Shown one piece after another: positions 23,901 through 31,666 of a stretch of 45,085 nt of DNA. The stretch spans positions 1 to 45,085 of the forward strand of contig JAFDZE010000011.1 in the NCBI GenBank assembly GCA_018267155.1, written 5' to 3'. The notes under the pieces are model-generated. The model did no database searches. It saw only the letters and a program-made list of their open reading frames with translations, and had not been told where the DNA came from. A program made the translations under genes and the position numbers. The number at the start of each line of letters is the position of its first letter. Position 1 is the stretch's first letter. Origin of the DNA: Bacteroidota bacterium. GTDB lineage: Bacteria; Bacteroidota; Bacteroidia; Flavobacteriales_F; PHOS-HE28.

Positions 23901-24929
23901 TCAACGGTCCTTGTGAAAAAGCGGCCGGATATGTTGGTACACCTTCAAACCGGCTGCACCCATGCGATAGAGGGCGGGTTCGAGCACCGTTTCATATCGC
24001 CCGTGCTCCACCTCGATCCCCCCGAAACGCGCCTTGAACTCGTGTACACCATAGCCCTGGCCGGGTTTCCCCGCACCCATGAAGTCGAGTGTACCGATAC
24101 CCTGCTGTGCAGCATGGGCGATGGACGCCCAGGTAGCGAGCACACTGGCCTGAATGCCCTTCGCGCTGTTGTCGCCGCAGACATACCAGTAATGGATCAT
24201 ACGGTCGCGGTATACGGGGGCTGCGCAACCACCTATCACCCGCCCCTCGTGGCGCACCACGAACAGGCGACCGTCCGGATGCGCGTGCAGTTGGAGGAAA
24301 AGCTCCAGGGGTGGCAAGGGCTTGCGCACTTTGGAACGGTACAGTCCATGCAGGATCCGGTAGAATTCACGCACCTCATCCCCGTTCGCGGCCGGTCCCC
24401 ACGATGCACCTGCGGCGAGCGTGGTCTTCAGTCCGCGCCGCCGGGCGGTGCTGAGGCGCTGCAAGGCCTCGTTCTCCGACCCTACCGGCAACAGGAAGTT
24501 CAGGTGCGGCGTGTACCGGAAGCCCTTGCGCTCGAACACGGGCCGCAGTCCGGTCGTATCGAACGAGTTCCGGAACTCGACGAAGATGGCCTTGCCCTTC
24601 GCATCGGCGAGCAAGGCTGAGATCAGCGCATCAGCCGCCGTGGGATCACCCAACGGTCCGCCCTGTACCAGCATGCGTCTCGACAGCCAGCCCTTCACCC
24701 CATTACCTTCTTGTTGGTAGGCTCCCAGAAGTGAACCGGTGACTTGTCCGGAACCATCATGTGCGAGGAAAAGCACGGGTGCGAAACCCGGCACGGGCTT
24801 GACGACTTCCATGAACGACGGGGACTGGAAGAAGCCGGCATGTTCCCTGCTTTCCAAGAAGTGCAGGAACGATCCGTAGGACGCTGAGGCGCGCAACACC
24901 GCAGGATCGGAGAAGCGTTCCACCGTCAT
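23901..24929 (-). CDS. FemAB/GNAT-like acyltransferase 1
   Basis: The protein has 342 residues from ATG 24929, overlapping the deacetylase stop by four bases. The arrangement is that of FemX-like double-GNAT proteins: an N-terminal half with FFQSPSFMEVV, AIFVEFRNSFDTTG and FRYTPHLNFLLPVG, and a C-terminal half with REFYRILHGLYRSKVRKPLPPLELFLQL, then RLFVVRHEGRVIGGCAAPVYRDRMIHYWYVCG and LDFMGAGKPGQGYGVHEFKARFGG. The last segment is the usual end of the family, where the acyl donor binds. Members add amino acids (from aminoacyl-tRNA) or acyl groups to cell-wall or exopolysaccharide amines. In this locus it probably acylates an amino sugar. Confidence 0.78.
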   Translation of the reverse strand: MTVERFSDPAVLRASASYGSFLHFLESREHAGFFQSPSFMEVVKPVPGFAPVLFLAHDGSGQVTGSLLGAYQQEGNGVKGWLSRRMLVQGGPLGDPTAADALISALLADAKGKAIFVEFRNSFDTTGLRPVFERKGFRYTPHLNFLLPVGSENEALQRLSTARRRGLKTTLAAGASWGPAANGDEVREFYRILHGLYRSKVRKPLPPLELFLQLHAHPDGRLFVVRHEGRVIGGCAAPVYRDRMIHYWYVCGDNSAKGIQASVLATWASIAHAAQQGIGTLDFMGAGKPGQGYGVHEFKARFGGIEVEHGRYETVLEPALYRMGAAGLKVYQHIRPLFHKDR

Positions 24930-25840
24930 GCGTTCGTCAAAGTTTCGTGATGCGTTCCCGTAGGATGTTCCACGGGCACCGGGTGCTCACCGTGCAGGCG
25001 TTGCCGGCCCATGACGGCACGGAGCAGCGCCCACACACCACTGGTCTTCACGCTCAAGGCATCGATATCACCTGAATCATCCACGCTGATCCGCTTGAGC
25101 AAAAATGTCCCGCCCGATCGGTTGAAACCGTGATCCGACGTGCATGCGTAGCGGAAACCGGCACGGGACACCAGTTGGGCATCGCGGGAGGAATAGTCCC
25201 CGTTCGGGAAAGCAAATCCGTCCACGGGATGCCCGAGCAGCTCTTCGAGCACATGTTTGCTTCCGACGATCTCGGCATCAGCGACCGTTGAGGTACACTG
25301 GTGCAGGCATGGATGGAAAAGCGTGTGGGCGCCGATGTCCGCCACCGACGCCAGCTCCTTCAGTTGCTCGAGACCCAACGCCTGGGGGACATCGTACTCG
25401 TGCAGGGGAGTGAAGCCGTCCGCGGCCAGGATACGCAGCCGTTCCGCGTCGGAAATGCGCTTCAAACCTTCTGATGATCCCGAACGTGCGGCATGTTTGA
25501 ACCAGAACCGGCGATTGGTGCCCACCAGGCCGGCACATACGAAGACCACCGGACGTACAGCGAATTCACGCAGCACGGGAATGAGCGCATGATTACCGAT
25601 ATGCCCGTCGTCCAGCGTAACGACCACTGGTTTGGCGGGCAAGGGCTTACCCGAAAGATGGTCATCGAGCGTGATGATGCCGTAGTGGCGATGCAGATAT
25701 CCCAGAACACGCCGGAAAGCGTCCGGGGCCGGGTCGTGGAAGGTGAGGATGCGTACGGACCGGCGAAAGAGCACCTCGCGGAAGAGCCATGGGAGACCGC
25801 ACCAGCGCACGAGTTTGTAGGCGATCCTCTCCGTTCCCAT
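24926..25840 (-). CDS. Polysaccharide deacetylase (NodB domain)
   Basis: The protein has 304 residues, starting at ATG 25840 and overlapping the asnB stop by one base. Motifs: RILTFHDPAPDAF near 30, the metal site VVVTLDDGHIGN (TLDDG 75-79), the zinc His pair in GAHTLFHPCL, FAFPNGDYSSRDAQL, and a closing hydrophobic region. This is a carbohydrate esterase family 4 fold with a complete metal site. There is no clear signal peptide, so it may act on lipid-linked units in the cytoplasm. Removing an acetyl group would expose an amine for the FemAB-like enzyme encoded next. Confidence 0.83.
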   Translation of the reverse strand: MGTERIAYKLVRWCGLPWLFREVLFRRSVRILTFHDPAPDAFRRVLGYLHRHYGIITLDDHLSGKPLPAKPVVVTLDDGHIGNHALIPVLREFAVRPVVFVCAGLVGTNRRFWFKHAARSGSSEGLKRISDAERLRILAADGFTPLHEYDVPQALGLEQLKELASVADIGAHTLFHPCLHQCTSTVADAEIVGSKHVLEELLGHPVDGFAFPNGDYSSRDAQLVSRAGFRYACTSDHGFNRSGGTFLLKRISVDDSGDIDALSVKTSGVWALLRAVMGRQRLHGEHPVPVEHPTGTHHETLTNA

Positions 25841-27675
25841 CAGTCGATGAAATGGGTGAACCACTTCTCCAGGTGGATCAGTTTCCAAATGTCGCGCGAA
25901 CGATCCGAGCGTCCGGCCAGGTGGTCGGCGTACATGCGCTGCGCTTTGCCCACGTCCACGATGCCCCGCTGCGCGAAGCGGGTGGAGTGGAGCATATCCT
26001 GGATGAGGGCGCGGAACCCGGGTGATCGGAACCAGTCGGCCTCGGGCGTCTCGAAGCCCATCTTGTCCGCCCTCGTCCGGATGGCCTCGGGGAGCCGACC
26101 GCGCATGGCCTCGCGCAATAGTTGCTTGGTCATGCCACGATGGATGAACCAGCGCTCCGCCATGGGGATCACCTGCTCCACCAGGCGATGGTCGAGAAAA
26201 GGCATGCGTGCTTCCACGGAGAACCGCATGGAGTTGCGGTCCGCCCACTTCAGCAGGTGCTCCAATTTGTGCTCGAAATGGTCAAGGAGCGCGTCGCGCA
26301 CGGTCCTGCTGCCGTACAGGTCCTGCGCCACCCGGGCGGTCCGATCCATATGGGCACGTACGAACTCCGGATGGATGTAGCCCTTCTCGACCATGCGCGC
26401 ACGGGCACGCAGGGAGGCCGGCAGCATGAAAAAAGCGAGCGAGCGCAACCCGAAGGAAGTGCGGTGGAGTCGTGCGTGCATGGCGACCTCCTTGGCGAGT
26501 CCCAACGCCTTTCCTTGCCGCAACAACTGTTTGAAATGGAATCCGAAAAAATAATCATACCCACCCAGAAGTTCGTCGGCCCCTTGTCCATCCAGGGTTA
26601 CCGTGACATGTTCATGCGCCAGTCTCATCACCCGGTACTGCGCATAGATGGAGGTGCTGGGCACCGGTTCGCACTGGGTGCGGGTGAGGTCGTCAAGGTC
26701 GTCCATCAGGCCCTGTTCATCCGGCCGGGTGGCATGCATGTCCGTCAGCCGGTCCTTGAGGAGTGCGATGAAACCGGACTCGTCTCCTTTGCGTCCCTGG
26801 CCGTAGACGGCCGAGAACGTACGCACGTCCTTGCGGCGGAGGTCACCGGCCAGGAGGCAGGCGATGCTCGCGGAATCGAGTCCCCCGCTGAGGCAGATGC
26901 CCACGGGCACATCGCTGCGCAACCGAAGAGCCACCGCATCGGTGAGGAGCTGGAGGAAATCCTCAGGACCGCCAAGGGGTTCCCTCAACCGTTCCCGCAA
27001 ATAATACCAACGTTCCGGATCGATAGCGGGGCGTCCGAGGTCGATCCGCGCAAAATGGCCGTGGGGAAGCTTTGTGATCCCTTGGAAGAAGGATCCGGCA
27101 TCCTGGTCGGTCCGGTTGAACGCGAGGAAATTGAGGATGGCCCCGTGGTCCGGCAGCGGCTTGCGGCCCAGAACGGCCAGGATGGCGGTGGGATCGGAGG
27201 CGATCAGGATGCGGTCACCATCCGCGCAGTGGTAGAACGGCTTGATACCGTAGCGGTCCCGTGCGCAGAACAGGGCGCGTTCCTTCACATCCAGGAGGAT
27301 GAAGGCCCACATGCCGTTGAGCCGGTGGAGCATGTCGCGCCCCCATTCGGCATAGGCGGCCAGGAGCACTTCGGTATCGGTGCCCGTGCGGAACACATGG
27401 CCCTTGGCCCGCAACTCCTCGCGAAGCTCGATGTAGTTGAAGATCTCCCCGTTGTAGATGATCGTGAACCTTCCATCGGCCGAGGTCATGGGTTGGTGGC
27501 CGTTGCTGGACAGGTCCAGGATACCGAGCCGCACGAAGCCCAGGCCCGCATTGCCGCTGAGGAGGACGCCCTCATCATCAGGCCCACGATGCTTCATGGC
27601 ACGCATCATCGCCCGCAATGCGCTCTCGTCAACGGGAGCGCCGCCGGTATGGATGATCGCCGCAATGCCACACAT
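25840..27675 (-). CDS. asnB: Asparagine synthetase, glutamine-hydrolysing type
   Basis: The protein has 611 residues. The mature glutaminase nucleophile is Cys2 (MCGIAAIIHTGG), followed by KHRGPDDEG (28-36), YNGEIFNY (74-81) and the ATP-pyrophosphatase loop SGGLDS (263-268), so both half-reactions are intact. AsnB amidates a carboxylate (aspartate in the housekeeping enzyme) with glutamine-derived ammonia via an AMP intermediate. In a polysaccharide locus, surrounded by deacetylase, FemAB-like and ATP-grasp genes, it more probably amidates a uronic acid or an amino-acid substituent. The WbpS-type enzymes of O-antigen loci are a precedent. The 33-base gap before it and the one-base overlap after it place it in the operon. 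Confidence 0.9.
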   Translation of the reverse strand: MCGIAAIIHTGGAPVDESALRAMMRAMKHRGPDDEGVLLSGNAGLGFVRLGILDLSSNGHQPMTSADGRFTIIYNGEIFNYIELREELRAKGHVFRTGTDTEVLLAAYAEWGRDMLHRLNGMWAFILLDVKERALFCARDRYGIKPFYHCADGDRILIASDPTAILAVLGRKPLPDHGAILNFLAFNRTDQDAGSFFQGITKLPHGHFARIDLGRPAIDPERWYYLRERLREPLGGPEDFLQLLTDAVALRLRSDVPVGICLSGGLDSASIACLLAGDLRRKDVRTFSAVYGQGRKGDESGFIALLKDRLTDMHATRPDEQGLMDDLDDLTRTQCEPVPSTSIYAQYRVMRLAHEHVTVTLDGQGADELLGGYDYFFGFHFKQLLRQGKALGLAKEVAMHARLHRTSFGLRSLAFFMLPASLRARARMVEKGYIHPEFVRAHMDRTARVAQDLYGSRTVRDALLDHFEHKLEHLLKWADRNSMRFSVEARMPFLDHRLVEQVIPMAERWFIHRGMTKQLLREAMRGRLPEAIRTRADKMGFETPEADWFRSPGFRALIQDMLHSTRFAQRGIVDVGKAQRMYADHLAGRSDRSRDIWKLIHLEKWFTHFID

Positions 27676-27708
27676 GATCCTGGATCGAAGGGCCGCGAAG
27701 GTCGGCCA

Positions 27709-28671
27709 TCAACGGGTGAGCAGTGAAGAATAGATCGCTTGAAGCTTCCTGGCCACCGCAGGTGCGTCCAGGCCGAGCGCGATCAACCGGTTCCGACCGG
27801 TGGTACGGCCCTTGAGATCCAGCGCACGGCAAAGCTTGTCGGCGAAGTCCCCGGCATCATATCCGGCAACGAAACAACCCGGTGTATCGCCCAGCACCAA
27901 TGCCGCATCGCCGACCGGTACGGTAACAACGGGCAGTCCCATGGCCATGGCCTCCTTCAGCACGTTGGGCGAGCCTTCGGCGAACGAACACAGGGCCAGC
28001 ACATGGGCTTCCTGCATCAGACGCGGCACATCGGCATGTCCCGCACCGTACGGCGTGATCAGCTCGACATCGGTCCTGTTCGACCGTGCGATCGCATCAC
28101 GGACCAGGGCCACGTTCTTGTTGGGATCGGCGGGATCACCGAGAAAGAGCACGCACTTCTTCGCCCTCGACGTCGCGGACAACGTGTGCCCACCGAACAA
28201 GGTCGGGTTGAACCGTTCCAGATCGACACCATTCGGCAAGAGGTGCATGATGCGCTTCCGCCAGACGGCACGGCCCATGCCTTCGGATTTGATGATGATG
28301 GCCTGCACGAACGGCTGCAAAAGGCGCGTGCCCATGACGAGCAGGTTGCCACCCATGGTGCGTTCGCCACGTGGATCAAAGGTGCCCTGGGCATCGTCAC
28401 CCATGAGTGAGACCACCACGGGTCGCCCGCTTCGTGCGAGCACAGCCACCCAACCGCACAACGCATAGTGGGCATGGATGACATCCGGTCGCTCCGTCCT
28501 GATGCGTTCCCTTAATGGGCGCACATTGCGCAGATAATCCCGGCCACGGCCCATCACGGGGAAAAGGGAGACCTCCACACCCGACTTCCGCAAGGCTTCG
28601 GCCTGGGAAAGCACGAATGGAGATACCGGATAACGCGATGAATTCCCGCTATGGACGAAGAGCACCTTCAT
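27709..28671 (-). CDS. Family 4 glycosyltransferase
   Basis: The protein has 320 residues from ATG 28671 (MKVLFVHSGNSSRY), overlapping the ATP-grasp stop by four bases. The GT-B fold is evident: PDVIHAHYALCGWVAVLA, a PNGVDLERFNP hinge, and the C-terminal donor-binding SFAEGSPNVLKEAMAMGLPVV with the E-x7-E pattern. It would add one sugar of the repeat unit from a nucleotide donor; the identity of the sugar cannot be told. The N-terminal extension seen in an alternative longer frame lies inside the upstream gene and is not used. Confidence 0.88.
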   Translation of the reverse strand: MKVLFVHSGNSSRYPVSPFVLSQAEALRKSGVEVSLFPVMGRGRDYLRNVRPLRERIRTERPDVIHAHYALCGWVAVLARSGRPVVVSLMGDDAQGTFDPRGERTMGGNLLVMGTRLLQPFVQAIIIKSEGMGRAVWRKRIMHLLPNGVDLERFNPTLFGGHTLSATSRAKKCVLFLGDPADPNKNVALVRDAIARSNRTDVELITPYGAGHADVPRLMQEAHVLALCSFAEGSPNVLKEAMAMGLPVVTVPVGDAALVLGDTPGCFVAGYDAGDFADKLCRALDLKGRTTGRNRLIALGLDAPAVARKLQAIYSSLLTR

Positions 28672-29744
28672 TTCTTGGTGATCCGATCGATCATATCGTC
28701 CAGGCGCAGCAGGTAACACTCGAACCGATTGAAGTCGCCGGGTTCAAAAACCCAAGCACCATCGTGGTGCATGTACCGTCCAGGCACACCATCGATGATC
28801 ATCTGATGCGGATCGCTCTGACCGAAGATGCACTGGACCTCATTCACGAGGTAACCGCCGACCGGATCCTCGAACAGGTCAATGGCCACGGAACGGAAGC
28901 CGTGCTTTTCCGTGATGTTCCGCACCAGGTCAAGCAAGGCCCTTGGTGGATCACCGTACTCCTTGAGCAGACTGCCGCTGGCCTTGCCGTCCTTCACCAG
29001 TTTCTTGTGGGCGAAAAAGGAATCGCCGATGCGCACGACGCGCCATTCGAAAGTATGCGGCACGAACGCCTGGAAGAGGACATGGTCCCGCTGAGCTTCG
29101 GCATGCAGCATCCGATAGTTCCTGACGCGTTCGATGAGGGCAGCTGGCTGTGCGAGCATTCTCAGGACGCGCAGCAGCAGCCCACCACCGCGCCATTGGG
29201 GCAGTGCATCACGCGATGCACCCGCTCCATGGAAGGTGCCCTGTACATAACGCATTGCATCCTCCTCATTCCGGAGTATCCGCACACCACGACCACCGGC
29301 ACCGATACTGACCTTGGCCACCAACGGAAAAGAGGCCGAACGCAGGTGCGACAAAGCCTCTTCCACATGTGTGAAGACGTCCGTTCGTGGATGCGGCCAG
29401 TGATCCTCCTCCAACCAACGGGCGAGTGCGCGTTTGTTCTCGTAAATGGCGATCTCGGCGGGTGCGGGGTTCATGGGCAGGCCGGTGGTGCGCTCGAGTT
29501 CGCGGATGCACTCGAGGTACCGATCTCGGCCAGCCGCGGTCCAGCCCGAAGGCTGGGTGAGCAGGCCATCGAAACCACCATTGAGCACGGCTTCTTTCCA
29601 ACCGTCCCTCGACAGGTCGATCACTTCACAGGCGACACGATCAGTGCGCTCGGCGCATGCGCGCAACCAGTTGGCGTGGTCGGCGGCCACCTCGTTGCGA
29701 AGGATGGCGAGCCGAGGACGATGTCCGGTTCTTGATCCTGCCAT
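28668..29744 (-). CDS. ATP-grasp ligase
   Basis: The protein has 358 residues. ATG 29744 overlaps the upstream stop by one base. Features of the RimK/glutathione synthetase-like ATP-grasp fold: FPLVAKVSIGAGGRGVRIL (ATP-binding Lys and glycine loop) near 155, VLFQAFVPHTFEWRVVRIGDSFFAHKKL near 240, and the magnesium-binding end SVAIDLF..YLVNEVQCIFG near 310. Such enzymes join a carboxylate to an amine through an acyl phosphate. Similar proteins in capsule loci attach amino acids to sugars. The neighbours (AsnB, FemAB-like) suggest that the polymer carries amino-acid or amide groups. Substrates are unknown. Confidence 0.8.
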   Translation of the reverse strand: MAGSRTGHRPRLAILRNEVAADHANWLRACAERTDRVACEVIDLSRDGWKEAVLNGGFDGLLTQPSGWTAAGRDRYLECIRELERTTGLPMNPAPAEIAIYENKRALARWLEEDHWPHPRTDVFTHVEEALSHLRSASFPLVAKVSIGAGGRGVRILRNEEDAMRYVQGTFHGAGASRDALPQWRGGGLLLRVLRMLAQPAALIERVRNYRMLHAEAQRDHVLFQAFVPHTFEWRVVRIGDSFFAHKKLVKDGKASGSLLKEYGDPPRALLDLVRNITEKHGFRSVAIDLFEDPVGGYLVNEVQCIFGQSDPHQMIIDGVPGRYMHHDGAWVFEPGDFNRFECYLLRLDDMIDRITKK

Positions 29745-30859
29745 CACGATCGCCACCGCCGTTTCAGATGCCGCTGGTACATACCGTACAGGAGCTGGTT
29801 GCCCCTCACCATGCGGATCATGGACGAGGACGCGCGGAAGCGCAGGTCGGACCGTCGCCCGATGAAGATCCGCTGCAACGGTCTTTCGGACGTGGCCACG
29901 GAGTACTTGTACGGTTCGCGACCATCGCCGAAGTCCAGGATGCGGAGTCCGTTGTCGCGCATCCACCCGGCCATGGTATGCAGCAAAGCCTTTCCCGGAC
30001 TGAACTTGGCGTGGCACGGGTGGTAGGTGGTGCTGTGGTGGATGATCGTCCCGGGAGCACGCAATCCGATGACGAAGCCCGTACGACCGTCCTTGGTACG
30101 CACCGAGAACCGCACCAGGAGCCCGTTCGCCGCCCAGGCCTGCAGGCACCCCAGCAGGAATTGGCGCCGTTCGAGATCGCGAAAGCGGGAGGGTGTGTCC
30201 GTACCTTCCCAGCGGCTGATGTGGGCCTGCTGAAAGTCCGCGGTCCATGTTTCAAGATCGACCTGGTCAGTGAAGACCTCGAACTCGGCCTGTTTCTGGT
30301 TGCGCAATTTGTTCACACGGTAGCGCAGTTCGCGCTGGGCGTCCACCTGTGCGAAAAGTTCCTCGGGTGATGCGGCCTCGAGCACCGGACACGCAGAATT
30401 GTCCACCACGGTGGCCCACATGCCCTGTTCCTTCACAATGGCTAGAAGCAGCGCGGTGTCCGGATGGTCGCCCAACTGGCTGTTCAGGGTAAGCGTACGT
30501 CCCTCGGCGATCACCGTTCGGAGCAGACCGATGAAGAAAGCTCGTTTGCCGCCCTCCTCCAGTTCCCGGTGGAAGAGGAAGCGGTTCACGTCCGTCTTCA
30601 GATCGCTCAGGAAGGACAGGCCACCAGAGGCGTCCTGGCGTAGCACCACGGCCGCTTGCATCCCTCGATCGTCCCGCAATGCGAAAAGCCGTGCTCTATC
30701 GCGGATGGACCGATTGAACCAACCCAGGATAGCCGGGGATTGGAAGGGGCAACGTGCTGCACTGCCTTCCCACAGCATGGTGTAATCCGCCCCAAGCGCG
30801 GCATCCGACCCCGGATCAAGGTCGGTCGTTCGGAAGGTGAACTCGTCGCGGCTATCCAT
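29744..30859 (-). CDS. FemAB/GNAT-like acyltransferase 2 (BioF2-like)
   Basis: The protein has 371 residues from ATG 30859; a GTG at 30892 would add 11 residues. The C-terminal half shows the family landmarks RVNKLRNQKQAEFEVF, FQQAHISRWEGTDTPSRF and FSVRTKDGRTGFVIGLRAPG, and a SPGKALLHTMAGWMRDNGL segment leading to LDFGDGREPYKYSVA, typical of the Acetyltransf_6 (BioF2-like/FemAB-related) group. It is distinct from the gene at 23901-24929, with little obvious identity beyond the fold. It is the first gene of the lower half of the - strand locus and probably acylates a sugar amine. Confidence 0.75.
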   Translation of the reverse strand: MDSRDEFTFRTTDLDPGSDAALGADYTMLWEGSAARCPFQSPAILGWFNRSIRDRARLFALRDDRGMQAAVVLRQDASGGLSFLSDLKTDVNRFLFHRELEEGGKRAFFIGLLRTVIAEGRTLTLNSQLGDHPDTALLLAIVKEQGMWATVVDNSACPVLEAASPEELFAQVDAQRELRYRVNKLRNQKQAEFEVFTDQVDLETWTADFQQAHISRWEGTDTPSRFRDLERRQFLLGCLQAWAANGLLVRFSVRTKDGRTGFVIGLRAPGTIIHHSTTYHPCHAKFSPGKALLHTMAGWMRDNGLRILDFGDGREPYKYSVATSERPLQRIFIGRRSDLRFRASSSMIRMVRGNQLLYGMYQRHLKRRWRS

Positions 30860-31029
30860 GGAAGAACGACAAAGGTCAGGAAGCGCAGGCACATGGTCGG
30901 CTGGATGTTACCATCCCTACAGGTGGACCCCGAAGGAGCCCGCGTGGGCATCCACAAACACGGATCGCGGGTTCACCATTCATTTCACCCGATCCGCAGG
31001 ACCCACCGCGTTGGCGGTGCGTGAGCATG

Positions 31030-31037
31030 GACCTTTG
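31030..31037 (+). promoter_or_regulatory. Candidate -7 element before the AhpD-like gene
   Basis: GACCTTTG matches seven of eight positions of TAnnTTTG and lies 23 bases before the ATG at 31061. TTG at 31011-31013 is 16 bases upstream, slightly short of the usual spacing. The 201-base gap 30860-31060 between these divergent genes must hold promoters for both. A GACCTTTG is also present on the - strand (30877-30870), 10 bases before the FemAB-like ATG. Confidence 0.4.
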
Positions 31038-31060
31038 GTGAACAACTCATTCGAACCACC

Positions 31061-31609
31061 ATGGCGCATATCAAGCTGAAGAACGAGGAACTGCCCGGTA
31101 TCATCGGACTGATGCATTACCGACCGGAGACCGCCGAGCCCTTGAACCAACTGGCCGAAACGCTGCTGCGCGGGCCGAGCACACTCACACCGGGCGAACG
31201 GGAGATCATAGCCAGCAGTGTGAGCTGGTGGAACGATTGCCACTTCTGCCACACGAGCCACGGTGCGGCCGCTGCAGCGCATCACGGAGGGGACCTCAAC
31301 CTGATCGATGAGATCAAGGCAGGCCTTCCCGATCGGGACCTGAGCCCGAAGCTGCGCGCATTGCTCGCCATCGCCAAGCACGTGCAACAAGGCGGCAAGA
31401 AAGTGACGGGAACGGACATCGCCGCTGCGCGGGAAGCTGGTGCCACGGACCTGGAGATCCATGACACGGTGCTCATCGCGGCAGCGTTCTGCATGTACAA
31501 CCGCTACGTGGACGGGCTGGGCACCTGGCGTCCCGAGCCCAAAGAAGCCTACAAGGAGGTGGGTGAAATGCTCGCTTTCAAAGGGTATCTGGAAGCAGTA
31601 CCGGCCTGA
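31061..31609 (+). CDS. AhpD-like peroxidase-related protein (CMD family)
   Basis: This 182-residue protein of the carboxymuconolactone decarboxylase fold has the AhpD-type redox site C60-x2-C63 with His67 (WNDCHFCHTSHG) in the right helical context (LTPGEREIIASSVSWWND before it, LLAIAKHVQQGG after it). This matches the group often annotated as uncharacterised peroxidase-related enzymes. It would reduce peroxides or alkyl hydroperoxides through the dithiol. It is the only + strand gene inside the - strand polysaccharide locus, flanked by its own promoter region and a strong terminator, so it is an independent unit with no obvious link to the polysaccharide. Confidence 0.85.
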   Translation: MAHIKLKNEELPGIIGLMHYRPETAEPLNQLAETLLRGPSTLTPGEREIIASSVSWWNDCHFCHTSHGAAAAAHHGGDLNLIDEIKAGLPDRDLSPKLRALLAIAKHVQQGGKKVTGTDIAAAREAGATDLEIHDTVLIAAAFCMYNRYVDGLGTWRPEPKEAYKEVGEMLAFKGYLEAVPA

Positions 31610-31631
31610 CCACGACACACGAGCGAGCGAC

Positions 31632-31662
31632 GAACGGCCCTGTACTCTCCGCAGGGCCGTTC
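31632..31662 (+). terminator. Rho-independent-type terminator
   Basis: GAACGGCCCTG (31632-31642) and CAGGGCCGTTC (31652-31662) form a perfect 11-bp stem with a nine-base loop, followed on the + strand by TTATTCATTT. It begins 22 bases after the AhpD-like stop. Being symmetric and only four bases from the end of the - strand gene at 31667, it may also stop transcription from that side, splitting the - strand locus into two transcripts. Confidence 0.85.
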
Positions 31663-31666
31663 TTAT

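Noticed and set aside
29744-30892. Possible dedicated exosortase-associated FemAB gene
   Set aside because: The FemAB-like proteins, AsnB and deacetylases recall exosortase EPS loci, but there is no exosortase, PEP-CTERM protein or PEP-CTERM-type histidine kinase in the window.
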